Positions 18,214 to 27,547 of a stretch of 64,000 bases of DNA are shown piece after piece. Origin of the DNA: Thiothrix sp. (GTDB taxonomy: Bacteria > Pseudomonadota > Gammaproteobacteria > Thiotrichales > Thiotrichaceae); the NCBI GenBank assembly GCA_008015155.1, contig SSFA01000008.1:351526-415525 (forward strand). The letters run 5' to 3'. The translations under genes were made by a program, and so were the position numbers. A model generated the notes under the pieces. The model did not search any database. It was given only the letters and a program-made list of their open reading frames with translations, and had not been told where the DNA came from. Each line of letters starts with the position of its first letter. The first letter of the stretch is position 1.

Positions 18214-18361
18214 AGGTATTCAATGGGAGTTAAGTTTCTAAAGACTAACAAAATCCCAAATAAATACCTAGTTTAGTTTTTAAGTATCTAGCTAGACACA
18301 TACTCGCAGATACTTCAATAAAAAACTAAAAGCTAATTAAATAAATCGTTTAGCAACTAAA

Positions 18362-19018
18362 CTAAAAATCCACTGCACATTCAAATTGTAAATGTTTACT
18401 AGTGATCGGATGCTGGAACCCTAACTGCCAAGCATGTAATAGGAGCCGATCCGCTTTACACTTAAGCTCAGGAGGTGCATATAATTCATCACCGACAATA
18501 GGATGACCTAAGCTCATTAAATGTACCCGCAATTGATGCGAGCGCCCCGTAAATGGCTCTAACTCAACGCGACTAAGGTTAGATTTAGCATCATAAGATA
18601 ATAAGCGATAACGAGTTAACGAGGGTTTCCCTGCTTCAAAATCGACTTTATGCTTGGGACGATTAGGCCAATCGAGCAATAAAGGGAGATTAATCTCGCC
18701 CCTCTCTTGTGCAAGCTTCCCCCCTACCACGGCTAGGTAACGCTTATGCACGCTACGCTGCTGAAACAAGATACTTAACGCACTTTGCATCGCCTTCCCT
18801 CGAGCCATAAGCAATAAGCCCGAAGTATCCATATCCAAGCGATGCACAATAAAGGCATCTGGATATTCACGCATGACCCGATTAATCATGCAGTCTTGCT
18901 TATCCTCACCACGCCCGGGCACGGATAATAAACCCGCAGGCTTATTCACCACTAATAAGTGTTCATCAACATAGTAAAGATCTAAGCCAGTATCAGCTGG
19001 AGGCGTATATTGCATCAT
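18362..19018 (-). CDS. rluA: Pseudouridine synthase RluA (23S rRNA U746 / tRNA U32)
   Basis: 218 residues, the length of E. coli RluA. It shows VVNKPAGLLSVPGRG, the catalytic HRLDMDTSGLL with Asp62, WPNRPKHKVDFEAGKP and FTGRSHQLRVHLMSLGHPI, in the RluA-specific order. No S4 domain, which separates it from RluC and RluD. It isomerises uridine in 23S rRNA and in several tRNAs. ATG 19018 is followed at once by a second ATG; either is possible. Confidence 0.93.
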   Translation of the reverse strand: MMQYTPPADTGLDLYYVDEHLLVVNKPAGLLSVPGRGEDKQDCMINRVMREYPDAFIVHRLDMDTSGLLLMARGKAMQSALSILFQQRSVHKRYLAVVGGKLAQERGEINLPLLLDWPNRPKHKVDFEAGKPSLTRYRLLSYDAKSNLSRVELEPFTGRSHQLRVHLMSLGHPIVGDELYAPPELKCKADRLLLHAWQLGFQHPITSKHLQFECAVDF

Positions 19019-19070
19019 GAGCTGCCTTATACCACAAAACAGCTCATAACGCGCCTTAGTTTTCTAATCA

Positions 19071-19949
19071 CTATTCAGGCTTAGTTGCCCCATTCCACTG
19101 CTTAACTTTATCCACTAAAGCAGCCAAGAACCACAAACTACCTAAACCTAAAAACAGCACTAACCAAAACATAAAATAGGCACCTACCGTCCACTCCAAA
19201 GCAACTTTAGCGCGCTGTAAAAACCCAATCTGTATGACCTTATCAGCACGACGCTCTTTCAAGGAGAATTTGACCGTACAAAACTCATTCTTCTCATCAA
19301 AATCACCTAAACTCACGCCAAGCGCTTGAATTTGCTTTTCGACTTCTAACAATTGATTGGTCAATGAAATCAACTCGCCGGTATTAGCATCCTTTTGCCG
19401 TAGTTCTAATAAAGTTTCACGTGCTTTTTGTAAAGAAATCCGCTCTGCCTCCAGCTTTTTGTATTCATTGGTTTTGTCATTTTTATCAATTTGAATACTT
19501 TTTAAATCACCAATCTTGCGCAAAGCCTCAATAGTGCTATCGAATTTATCCGGAATAACCCCTAAAGCAATATTCAACTGCCGTGCTGGCGTTAAACCGG
19601 CACGCTGCTCAAACTGAATCATGAGTTGTTCTTGCTTAATCAGCTCATAAAGAGCTTTTTCATCTTGGTCATAAGCCGGCGACACACTGGTAAGCGTACC
19701 GACCTTTTCATATTTCTGATCAATCGCTGCTAAAGCTGCTTGACCACTAGGTGCTGCCTGCAATTTAGAACTAGCATAATTTTTGCGTTCTAGATCAAAG
19801 CTTTCAATCGGCGACTCAAACTCGGTTTGAGTCGGCTGCACTTTCCCATTTGGCTTAGTCAGATAGCCATAACTCAAGCGTAGTGCCCATAAAGCTAAGA
19901 ACGCCAGTAACAAGATAAGCAAGCGCTTTTTCATAGTTAATACAGCCAT
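19071..19949 (-). CDS. DUF4349 membrane protein
   Basis: 292 residues. N-terminal helix at 7-24 (signal anchor), a long charged middle with coiled-coil periodicity (KLEAERISLQKARETLLELRQ, then LISLTNQLLEVEKQIQALG), and a C-terminal membrane helix followed by a short basic tail. This layout and the VEKQIQAL region match DUF4349 proteins, whose role is unknown. ATG 19949 has GGGAG 5 bases upstream; an ATG 15 bases further in is an alternative. Monocistronic by position. Confidence 0.8.
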   Translation of the reverse strand: MAVLTMKKRLLILLLAFLALWALRLSYGYLTKPNGKVQPTQTEFESPIESFDLERKNYASSKLQAAPSGQAALAAIDQKYEKVGTLTSVSPAYDQDEKALYELIKQEQLMIQFEQRAGLTPARQLNIALGVIPDKFDSTIEALRKIGDLKSIQIDKNDKTNEYKKLEAERISLQKARETLLELRQKDANTGELISLTNQLLEVEKQIQALGVSLGDFDEKNEFCTVKFSLKERRADKVIQIGFLQRAKVALEWTVGAYFMFWLVLFLGLGSLWFLAALVDKVKQWNGATKPE

Positions 19950-20039
19950 AAGGCTCCCTTTAGTCAGTTTATTATTAAAAAATATAGGGATTAATCCTGC
20001 AAAATATTTGCAGATTACACAGAAAGATAGTGCATTCGG

Positions 20040-21059
20040 CTAAAAGGTAGTTCTGATAACATTTGGCTCAGCTTCGAGAGTTACAGCAAACTTTTCCTGC
20101 ACTGAAGCAATGATCGCTTGAGCCAATTGCCAAATTTCTGCACCACTGGCTTGACCATGATTGACGAGGACTAAAGCATGCTTGTCATAAGTTCCTGCAT
20201 CACCTACCCGTTTGCCTTTCCAGCCACATTGATCAATCAACCAACCAGCCGATAATTTGATCTGTTCCTCTTGTGGCCAAGCCGGGCAATTCGGAAACTT
20301 AGCTTTGATCGCAGTAAATTTTTCAATCGCTACCAGAGGGTTTTTAAAGAAACTACCTGCATTGCCAATGACTTTGGGATCAGGCAATTTACTTTGACGG
20401 ATGGCAACAATCGCATCACTAATAGTCCGCGCATCTAGGGTTTTTCCTACTAAATGCTCACTGACCCCAGCATAATCTGTTTTCCAAACGGGCTGTTTCG
20501 GTAAACGAAATGTTACTGCACCAATGAGCCAACGCCCCGGCTCCACTGATTTGAAATGACTATCCCGATAAGCAAAAGCACAATCATCTAAGCTGAATTT
20601 ACGTAGCTCAGCCGTGCGCCAATCTAAAGCATCTAGTTCATAAAAATGATCTTTTAGCTCCACGCCATAAGCACCAATATTCTGCATCGGTGCAGCACCT
20701 ACAGTGCCGGGAATTAAGGACAAATTCTCTAAGCCTGCATAGCCCTGTTCAATCGTCCAGCGCACAAACTCATGCCAGTTTTCCCCTGCACCCGCACGCA
20801 CATAAACATAATGCGGATCTTCAGCAATTACTTTACGTTCTGCTAAACGCACTTGTACGACTATGCCGGGAAAATCTTCAACAAATAGCAGATTGCTGCC
20901 ACCGCCTAAAAACAGTACCGGCAAGTCCGGATGTTCACGTCGCCACAGCATGACTGACTTCAAGCCGCCTAGAGTATGCAAGCTACAGAAATAACGCGCT
21001 TGCGCTTCAATACCAAAGGTATTCAACGCTTTTAGAGGATAGTGTTCATAGATTTTCAT
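20040..21059 (-). CDS. murB: UDP-N-acetylenolpyruvoylglucosamine reductase
   Basis: 339 residues from ATG 21059, which gives the usual MKIYEHYPLKALNTFGIEA start; upstream in-frame TTG 21095 and ATG 21068 are less likely. MurB reduces the enolpyruvyl group to make UDP-MurNAc for peptidoglycan. FAD-binding blocks FLGGGSNLLF and NLSLIPGTVGAAPMQNIGAYG are present, with the catalytic Ser in GNAGSFFKNP and a late Glu in EAEPNVI. This is the type I (E. coli-like) layout. It is followed closely on the same strand by the kinase gene upstream. Confidence 0.97.
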   Translation of the reverse strand: MKIYEHYPLKALNTFGIEAQARYFCSLHTLGGLKSVMLWRREHPDLPVLFLGGGSNLLFVEDFPGIVVQVRLAERKVIAEDPHYVYVRAGAGENWHEFVRWTIEQGYAGLENLSLIPGTVGAAPMQNIGAYGVELKDHFYELDALDWRTAELRKFSLDDCAFAYRDSHFKSVEPGRWLIGAVTFRLPKQPVWKTDYAGVSEHLVGKTLDARTISDAIVAIRQSKLPDPKVIGNAGSFFKNPLVAIEKFTAIKAKFPNCPAWPQEEQIKLSAGWLIDQCGWKGKRVGDAGTYDKHALVLVNHGQASGAEIWQLAQAIIASVQEKFAVTLEAEPNVIRTTF

Positions 21060-21113
21060 GCGGCGCATTGTGGCGTGAGCCTTCACTGCCTGCAACTGGA
21101 TTTACAGGCAAAC

Positions 21114-22154
21114 TTATTGAATAGGTAATACAACCTCAAACACGGTCCCACCTCCAACACGGGCCTGACAACTGACAGTCCCTGCATGACGTGTAGCGAT
21201 TTGCTTGACTAAGCTCAAGCCTAAACCCCAGCCACCCTGACCCTCACCATAGCCTGCTGGTCGGTAGAACGGCTCAAAAATACGCATTTGCGCCTCTGCT
21301 GAAATTCCTGCACCCCGATCCAAAACTTGCAAACTGATTTGCTGAGGCGTTTTGCGAACTAGCTGCGCCTGAACTTGCCCTGCCCCATGACGCACTGCAT
21401 TATCTAAAAGATTGCGGATCAAACGGCGTAACAACCGCTCTTCACCCATGATCTCGATGGCTTCCGCTTCACACTCTAAATCTAAGCGCGCACATTCTTC
21501 AGCGAGCAAGCCAGATAGATCGACTGTATGATGTTCTAAGGGAATTTCTAAGGTATCAAGGCGACTGGCTAACAAAATCTCCTCAACTAATTGATTCAAC
21601 TCCTGCATATCCTGATGTAGGGTTTTTACCTGCTCGGTTTGCTCTAAATTCTCTCGCTCTGCCAAGATCGCCAAACTTAGGCGCATCCGCGCTAAAGGCG
21701 AGCGCAGTTCATGCGAGGCATTAGCCAATAATTGGCGATGACTCACTAACAAGGCTTGAATCCGCTCAGCTGATTGATTAAAGCTGCTAGCTAACACCGC
21801 CACCTCATCACAACCTTCAACGGGCACCCGCGTCGCCAACTGCCCAGCGCCTAGAGCTTCGACCCCTTTTTTCAAATGCTCCAAGCGATAAGTTAAGCGC
21901 TTAGCAATCGGATAAGCGCCAAGAGACACAATCAACGCCGTAATTAGCAGCAGTGGAAAAATCGGAATATGCGCACCCTGCTCGCGCAAATGAAATACGG
22001 CTCCAGCCAACAAAGAAACCAGTACTACACTGCTGATCACTACAAGATAAATTTGCCAGAATAATCGGCGTTTTAAACGCCCAAAGCCACGACGTTGCTC
22101 ACGCCAAGCCTGTTTATTTTGACGCTTACAGCGTGAGCCTTTAGGCCCCATCAA
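21114..22154 (-). CDS. Sensor histidine kinase with a minimal periplasmic loop
   Basis: 346 residues. A basic N-terminus is followed by two membrane helices (about 31-55 and 65-84) joined by only about 9 residues, so there is no periplasmic sensor domain. HAMP at 85-138 and the HisKA motif ASHELRSPL with His148 follow. N, G1 and G2 boxes are visible (LIRNLLDNAVRHG, LDRGAGI, GWGLGLSLVKQI). Signal reception probably occurs in the membrane or through a partner such as the small membrane protein at 22950-23327. The 4-bp overlap with the regulator couples the two. Confidence 0.93.
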   Translation of the reverse strand: MMGPKGSRCKRQNKQAWREQRRGFGRLKRRLFWQIYLVVISSVVLVSLLAGAVFHLREQGAHIPIFPLLLITALIVSLGAYPIAKRLTYRLEHLKKGVEALGAGQLATRVPVEGCDEVAVLASSFNQSAERIQALLVSHRQLLANASHELRSPLARMRLSLAILAERENLEQTEQVKTLHQDMQELNQLVEEILLASRLDTLEIPLEHHTVDLSGLLAEECARLDLECEAEAIEIMGEERLLRRLIRNLLDNAVRHGAGQVQAQLVRKTPQQISLQVLDRGAGISAEAQMRIFEPFYRPAGYGEGQGGWGLGLSLVKQIATRHAGTVSCQARVGGGTVFEVVLPIQ

Positions 22155-22873
22155 GGTTCCTCGCCATCTTGGCTACGCGCAAAGATATAACCCGCACCAC
22201 GCAAGGTAATAATGCGCTTAGGCTGCTTCGGATTAGTTTCAATGGCTGCACGAATCCGCGAGATATGCACATCAATTGAGCGATCAAATGCTTCTAGAGT
22301 TTCGCCTTTCACCATATCCATCAGTTGCTCGCGACTTAATACCCGCCCTGCCCGCTCAGCCATAGCCACCAGCAGATCAAATTGATAGCTGGTTAATTCA
22401 CGCAATTGTCCATCTACGCGAATTTCCCGGGCTTCACGATCAATTTCTAAACGCCCAAAGCGTAAAATCTGTAGATGACTCGTTTCACGCAGACCGCGAC
22501 GCAAAATCGCTTTAATCCGCGCACGCAATTCACGTGGCTCAAAGGGTTTAGGCAAATAATCATCCGCCCCCATTTCAAGACCAATAATGCGATCAGTGGC
22601 ATCACCACGCGCCGTTAGCATTAAAATTGGTAGAGTAGCCGTTGCCCCAACACGCAATTGACGGCAAAGATCCAAACCATCCGCATCAGGGAGCATTAAA
22701 TCTAAAATAATCAGCGACCAAACACCCTGCTGCGCTAAGCGTAATCCTTCATGTCCCGTATAGGCGCTTGTCACTTGATAGCCCGCCTCACCCAAATACT
22801 GCACTAGCATTTGACTCAAGCGCACATCATCATCAATGAGTAAAAGAGGCTCTAGCATTAAGATTTTATCCAT
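22151..22873 (-). CDS. OmpR/CpxR-type response regulator
   Basis: 240 residues. Receiver domain with the acidic cluster IDDD (14-16), phospho-acceptor Asp58 in IILDLMLP, Thr in MLTARG and Lys in PKPFEPREL. The C-terminal winged helix (about 140-235) has ELTSYQFDLLVAMAERAGRVLSREQLM and RGAGYIFA. It is coupled to the kinase gene by ATGA. ATG 22873 has no good ribosome binding site and lies 8 bp from a hairpin; ATG 22858 is a possible shorter start. I infer a Cpx-like system from the small upstream membrane protein. Confidence 0.93.
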   Translation of the reverse strand: MDKILMLEPLLLIDDDVRLSQMLVQYLGEAGYQVTSAYTGHEGLRLAQQGVWSLIILDLMLPDADGLDLCRQLRVGATATLPILMLTARGDATDRIIGLEMGADDYLPKPFEPRELRARIKAILRRGLRETSHLQILRFGRLEIDREAREIRVDGQLRELTSYQFDLLVAMAERAGRVLSREQLMDMVKGETLEAFDRSIDVHISRIRAAIETNPKQPKRIITLRGAGYIFARSQDGEEP

Positions 22874-22880
22874 TTAACAA

Positions 22881-22906
22881 AGCGGAGCTAGGTACCTAGC
22901 CCCGCT
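22881..22906 (-). terminator. Terminator-like hairpin between small membrane gene and regulator gene
   Basis: Arms AGCGG and CCGCT plus GCTAGG and CCTAGC form an almost perfect 11-bp stem with one mismatch and a two-base TA centre. On the minus strand it is followed by TTTGTT. It lies 43 bp after the stop of the 22950 gene and 8 bp before the regulator ATG, so it could lower or control read-through into the kinase pair. Confidence 0.6.
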
Positions 22907-22949
22907 GTTGATTATACTAATTATTAATAACCAGTTGGATACTAACAGC

Positions 22950-23327
22950 TTAACGCATCAACTCCACGGCTTTAGCGCGTTGAGCAGGCGTGGCTTCAAT
23001 GCCATCCAAAATCATGCTCATTGGTAAATGGCTGGCGCGCCCTTCATACATTTGCTGCTGGTAAGAGCCGTGCTGCCAAGCATGATGATGACTTGTCGCT
23101 TTACCCAGCATAAATCCCAACAAGCCAATCAAGAAAGCTGCTAATAAAACCTTGCCTCGCCGACGCTGTTGCCAAAATCCGTGCTTAGACCAAGACCCGC
23201 AAGTACCACGTTTGCAGTTGCCATCACTATTTGTTGCTTGCGCTTCAGCTTCAGTATTCAACTTGACTTGTACCCCTGCCGTTGTATCTTCAGCTTGGGT
23301 CTCATTCGTATTTTTTAGATCTGACAT
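22950..23327 (-). CDS. Small His-rich membrane protein, Spy/CpxP-like tail
   Basis: 125 residues. An acidic N-terminal half, a short CKRGTC segment, one membrane helix at about 60-78 (VLLAAFLIGLLGFMLGKA), then HHHAWQHG and a final IEATPAQRAKAVELMR. The end resembles the LTxxQ-type motif of Spy/CpxP heavy-metal sensors, but the protein stops there, where relatives continue for another 30-50 residues. It may be a shortened relative, or only look like one. It precedes a CpxRA-like pair on the same strand, so it may report metal or envelope stress to the kinase. The helix is internal and not a cleavable signal. Confidence 0.65.
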   Translation of the reverse strand: MSDLKNTNETQAEDTTAGVQVKLNTEAEAQATNSDGNCKRGTCGSWSKHGFWQQRRRGKVLLAAFLIGLLGFMLGKATSHHHAWQHGSYQQQMYEGRASHLPMSMILDGIEATPAQRAKAVELMR

Positions 23328-23436
23328 AATAGTTACTCCAATTTATTTATTCATTCAGCTTTGTCAGCTGAGCCAACTGTTTCGCTGACATGAGTGCTAT
23401 CATGCAAAACTTGTGTTGCTGGATTACGGCGGCTTT

Positions 23437-23451
23437 GTAAAGTTTTGTGAA
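23437..23451. promoter_or_regulatory. CpxR-box-like tandem repeat
   Basis: GTAAA, five bases, GTGAA: one change from the GTAAA-N5-GTAAA consensus of CpxR. It lies in the 290-bp gap between the small membrane protein gene and parE, 110 bp upstream of the former. This supports autoregulation by the neighbouring regulator, but a single near-match of this length can occur by chance. The rest of the gap shows no other clear element. Confidence 0.3.
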
Positions 23452-23617
23452 CCTAGACTCCTAGTTAAGCTATTTTTAGTCAGTGCTAAGCACAGATTAG
23501 GCTCTAAGGAAAGTAAGAATAACCAATAGCCACAAACTCCCCCTTACCCCGAAAACTCGTTATAATTCGCGGCTCTATGCGAAAACTAAGTATAAAATTT
23601 AAAGGTAAAATATCCCT

Positions 23618-25504
23618 ATGAGCACCAGCTACGACGCCTCGGCCATTGAGGTTTTGACAGGTCTTGACCCAGTACGGAAACGTCCGGGGATGTATACCGA
23701 CACCACTCGTCCCAATCATCTCGCGCAGGAAGTCATTGACAATAGCGTGGATGAGGCTTTGGCTGGGCATGCCAATCGGATTGATGTGATTTTACACAGT
23801 GATGGCTCTGTCACTGTGACTGATAATGGCCGTGGCATGCCTGTTGACCTACACCCCGAGCAAGGTAAACCCGGGGTAGAAGTGATTTTGTGCACCCTGC
23901 ATGCAGGCGGTAAATTCTCCGATCAAAACTACCAATTCTCGGGCGGCTTGCATGGCGTCGGGGTATCGGTAGTGAATGCACTCTCGCAGCGTTTAGAAGT
24001 CCAAATCAAACGCGGCGGGCAAGTCTGGCAGATGAGCTTTGCGGATGGGAATAAAGCCAGCGAATTAGAATTAATCGGTAAAGTTGCCAAGAAAGATACT
24101 GGAACTGCGGTACATTTCTGGCCTGATCCTAAATACTTTGACTCTGCTAAATTTTCGATTCCTCGCCTTAAACATACCTTACGTGCGAAGGCGGTGCTTT
24201 GCCCCGGCTTACTCATTCGTTTTACGGATGAAGAAACTAAGGAAACCATCGAGTGGCATTATCAAGACGGTTTAAAGGATTATTTGATGGAGGCCGTTAA
24301 AGGCTTCGAATTACTCCCTGAAAAACCGTTTACTGGCACTTTAAAAGCCACTCGTGAAGCTGTCGATTGGGCTTTACTCTGGCTCCCTGCGGGTGGTGAG
24401 TTAACTCAAGAAAGCTATGTGAACCTGATTCCTACCATTCAAGGTGGAACGCATGTTAATGGTTTACGTACGGGTGTCACCGATGCTTTGCGCGAGTTCT
24501 GTGAGTTTCGAAACTTATTACCACGTGGCTTAAAACTGACACCCGATGATGTTTGGGAAAATATTAGCTATGTTCTGTCTTTTAAAATGCAAGAACCGCA
24601 ATTTGCCGGGCAGACCAAAGAACGGCTCTCTTCACGAGAAGCAGCTAGTTTTGTAGCAGGCTCAATCAAAGATGCTTTTAGCCTTTATCTGAATCAAAAC
24701 ACGAGTACGGGTGAGCAACTAGCAGAAATGGCGATTAATAATGCCAATCGCCGTCAACGCGCTAGCAAAAAAATAGTTCGTAAAAAAGTGACCAGTGGCC
24801 CGGCCTTGCCTGGGAAACTTGCCGATTGCAGCTCTCAAGATATTACACGCACTGAGTTATTCTTAGTCGAAGGGGACTCAGCAGGCGGCTCGGCTAAGCA
24901 AGCGCGTGACCGTGAATTTCAAGCCATCATGCCTTTACGTGGTAAGATTTTGAATACTTGGGAAGTGGATTCAGATCAAGTCCTTGGCTCACAGGAAGTC
25001 CATGATATTTCAGTCGCAATCGGTGTGGAGCCGGGACAGAATGATTTAAGCCAATTACGTTATGGCAAAGTCTGTATTCTCGCTGATGCTGATTCAGACG
25101 GAGCACATATCGCTACCCTACTCTGTGCTTTGTTTGTGCGCCATTTCCGCTCCTTAGTGGAGGCAGGTCATGTGTTCGTTGCAATGCCACCTTTGTATCG
25201 GATTGATATTGGCAAAGAGGTTTACTACGCTTTGGATGATGCTGAACGCCAAGCGCGTTTAGACTTATTGGCGGCAGAGAAAAAGCGCGGCTCGATTAGT
25301 GTCACCCGCTTTAAAGGCTTGGGAGAAATGAACCCGCTGCAATTGCGTGAGACCACAATTTCGCCTGATACACGCCGTCTGGTGCAGCTGACGATCGAGG
25401 ATAGTGCAGCTACTGAAGCTACTATGGATATGCTACTTGCTAAAAAACGTGCTGCAGATCGTAAAGCCTGGTTAGAAGATAAAGGGAATTTAGCTAGTGT
25501 TTAA
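23618..25504 (+). CDS. parE: DNA topoisomerase IV subunit B
   Basis: 628 residues, ParE length (GyrB is about 800 and has an insert absent here). GHKL ATPase motifs VIDNSVDEALAGHA and NGRGMPVD with GLHGVGVSVVNALS, then the TOPRIM domain with FLVEGDSAGGSAKQARDR near residue 415 and ILADADSDGAHI. It decatenates chromosomes together with ParC, which is not in the window. The start follows a weak purine-rich stretch. It overlaps the next gene by 8 bp. Confidence 0.97.
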   Translation: MSTSYDASAIEVLTGLDPVRKRPGMYTDTTRPNHLAQEVIDNSVDEALAGHANRIDVILHSDGSVTVTDNGRGMPVDLHPEQGKPGVEVILCTLHAGGKFSDQNYQFSGGLHGVGVSVVNALSQRLEVQIKRGGQVWQMSFADGNKASELELIGKVAKKDTGTAVHFWPDPKYFDSAKFSIPRLKHTLRAKAVLCPGLLIRFTDEETKETIEWHYQDGLKDYLMEAVKGFELLPEKPFTGTLKATREAVDWALLWLPAGGELTQESYVNLIPTIQGGTHVNGLRTGVTDALREFCEFRNLLPRGLKLTPDDVWENISYVLSFKMQEPQFAGQTKERLSSREAASFVAGSIKDAFSLYLNQNTSTGEQLAEMAINNANRRQRASKKIVRKKVTSGPALPGKLADCSSQDITRTELFLVEGDSAGGSAKQARDREFQAIMPLRGKILNTWEVDSDQVLGSQEVHDISVAIGVEPGQNDLSQLRYGKVCILADADSDGAHIATLLCALFVRHFRSLVEAGHVFVAMPPLYRIDIGKEVYYALDDAERQARLDLLAAEKKRGSISVTRFKGLGEMNPLQLRETTISPDTRRLVQLTIEDSAATEATMDMLLAKKRAADRKAWLEDKGNLASV

Positions 25505-26129
25505 ACATTTACCACCTGCAGATATATCTTCGCCTTGTTTTTGCTTGGTGCGCCACGGCCAAACTGATTGGAATGCAGCAGGACGGATTCAGGGTTTAGA
25601 GGATATTGAACTGAATGCAGTCGGTCGGGCACAAGCTACCCAAACTGGCTTATATTTGCAGCAATGGCAGTGGGATCGCATTATTAGTAGTCCTTTGAAA
25701 CGAGCCACTGAGAGTGCTGAAATTATTGCAGAGCAGCTCGGATTAGCACCCGTTGAAATCATGGATGTCTTCATGGAGCGCGATTATGGAGATTGTTCTG
25801 GAATGACTGCTGCGCAACGGAAGCAGTCATTCCCCGATGGCATTATCCCCCGCCAAGAAACCTTAGAGACTTTACAAAAACGCGTACTCCAAGGCTTACG
25901 CCAATTAAAACAAGAGCCTCAAGCGCGCACTTTGATTATTACGCATGGCGGCGTTATCAATAGCTTACTCGCTTATATGAGTCGTGGCGAAATTGGTACT
26001 GGTAAGTCCATTCTACATAATGCCAGCCTTGCACTTTTTCAGTATGAGCAAGACTGGCGAATTCTAGCCTATAACTTGACTACACACTTGGATAGTCTTA
26101 GTCACAAAGCTGAGTCTGATAAGACTTAG
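25497..26129 (+). CDS. Histidine phosphatase family protein (phosphoglycerate-mutase-like)
   Basis: 210 residues from GTG 25497, overlapping the parE stop. The RHG motif LVRHGQTDWNAAGRIQG holds the catalytic His; SSPLKRATESAEII and ITHGGVINSLLAY complete the active site. This is a small broad-specificity phosphatase such as GpmB or CobC type. The neighbours give no pathway. Its last 32 bp overlap the convergent gene. Confidence 0.88.
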   Translation: MFKHLPPADISSPCFCLVRHGQTDWNAAGRIQGLEDIELNAVGRAQATQTGLYLQQWQWDRIISSPLKRATESAEIIAEQLGLAPVEIMDVFMERDYGDCSGMTAAQRKQSFPDGIIPRQETLETLQKRVLQGLRQLKQEPQARTLIITHGGVINSLLAYMSRGEIGTGKSILHNASLALFQYEQDWRILAYNLTTHLDSLSHKAESDKT

Positions 26130-26541
26130 ACTCCCCTTTCCCCGGCTGGCAACGCCAAGCTCGTTGAATGCTGGCAGCATACCAACCGTAACGGGTCGCC
26201 TTGAAGGTAATTTTCTGGATCACACCCACGACGGAGTGGTCAGGAATATTTTCCTCACGAAAAGTACAAATTTGCTGGCCAGCTTTCACCTTACCGCACC
26301 AATGGTAAGCTTTGGTATGCCCTTCTGGTTCGACCGGTAAGCGCTTTAATAAAGCTAAAGGAGAGGATTTAGCAGTGGGGTGCTGAGTCACGACCGCTTT
26401 TAAATGCTCATTAAATGCCTTTAAATCTTGCGTAGGTGCCACCTGAAAACCTCGAATTGGATAGCGCCCATCATTCGCCTGTGCTAATGAGCAACTCATC
26501 AGCACAGTACTTATCATTATTAACTGCTGATAAAGCTTCAC
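26098..26541 (-). CDS. Secreted protein of unknown function
   Basis: 147 residues with a clear signal peptide (MKLYQQLIMISTVLMSCSLAQA, cleavage near residue 22). The mature part has four cysteines (Cys in YHWCGK, QQICTF, AWRCQP and the end LCD), so two disulfides in the periplasm are plausible. No family recognised. It converges on and overlaps the phosphatase gene by 32 bp. Confidence 0.65.
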   Translation of the reverse strand: MKLYQQLIMISTVLMSCSLAQANDGRYPIRGFQVAPTQDLKAFNEHLKAVVTQHPTAKSSPLALLKRLPVEPEGHTKAYHWCGKVKAGQQICTFREENIPDHSVVGVIQKITFKATRYGWYAASIQRAWRCQPGKGESKSYQTQLCD

Positions 26542-26668
26542 AGTTTACTCCTAAGATAAATCCAGTAATGGCCCAATTCATTACTGTTCCTGCAAGCCTA
26601 GAGTGACTTAGCTTCACCTATGTTTAATAAACTGAGGACTGTGAATGCAAATCCGATAAACTAGCGCA

Positions 26669-27442
26669 CTAGGGCGATAAGCTGTGGTTCACGTCAGCAA
26701 CTGCAACGCGAATCAATTCCCATTCTTGGGGGTTCAAGGCAGCAGGACGCCGTTCCGCAGTGAGGTCATCAGCGAATAAATTCTGTAGGAATACTGCTGC
26801 TGCCAAACAACTACCTTTAGTGGAAGGATGCGAGCCATCAGCATCATAGAGTTCTTGGCCAAAGGCTGAATCCTTATCCCGTATCCATGACCAAACTAAG
26901 CCAACGGGTACCAACCCTGCTTGATTTTGTTCAGCAGCTGCTTCATAGGAGGCTTTCAGTTGCATTTGCATAGTTTTAAAATCGGGCAAAATCTCCCGAT
27001 TTTCTGCATCGCCATCACGCCGCCCCCAAGTCATATACAGCATTGGCTTAGCGCCTGCGTTACGGATTTCTTGGCTAAGTTTCGCCACTGAGATTTGAAA
27101 GCTTTCGACAGCAGCGCCTTTCAAAGCCGGTAGACGGCTATATTCTTGCAAAATCACCCGATCCCACTGGCCGGAATGGATTTTCTCGACGGTATTGGTA
27201 TCGGCTAGATGTTGAGACAAACGCATACCGCTATGGGTAATAAATTCTAGATGGGTTTGTTTCCAAGGGGAATTATCGAGCATTTGGGTGAGGCAAGGTC
27301 GCATATGCTCGGTATAGCTATTGCCGATAAAGAGCACCCGCTGAGGCTTGAAGTTGGGTTCCTCAGCCAAGACTGTACTAGTCACGGCTAGCATTAGCCC
27401 TAAGACTAAACCGCGATAAGAATTGAGATAGCGCCCTCTCAT
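26669..27442 (-). CDS. Exported SGNH-type hydrolase
   Basis: 257 residues. Signal peptide to about residue 26 (LVLGLMLAVTSTVLA), then the nucleophile block FIGNSYTEH with Ser42, a mid block VILQEYSRLP and a C-terminal DADGSHPSTKGS block that supplies the Asp and His. That is a complete SGNH hydrolase set, suggesting an esterase or deacylase in the periplasm. Substrate unknown. Monocistronic: both flanking genes are 100 bp or more away or on the other strand. Confidence 0.8.
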   Translation of the reverse strand: MRGRYLNSYRGLVLGLMLAVTSTVLAEEPNFKPQRVLFIGNSYTEHMRPCLTQMLDNSPWKQTHLEFITHSGMRLSQHLADTNTVEKIHSGQWDRVILQEYSRLPALKGAAVESFQISVAKLSQEIRNAGAKPMLYMTWGRRDGDAENREILPDFKTMQMQLKASYEAAAEQNQAGLVPVGLVWSWIRDKDSAFGQELYDADGSHPSTKGSCLAAAVFLQNLFADDLTAERRPAALNPQEWELIRVAVADVNHSLSP

Positions 27443-27547
27443 ATACCGCTCCTATAAACTTTTTGAATGCTTAGCTACGAATACAGGATTGTTAGAGAGG
27501 ATGCAAGGCAACTATTCAAGCGCATTGCAAAATGCTAAGTTTAGTCC

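Noticed and set aside
17865..18251. Leftward frame of 128 codons overlapping the GSCFA gene
   Set aside because: It is another frame of the same DNA, and the GSCFA frame carries the family motifs.
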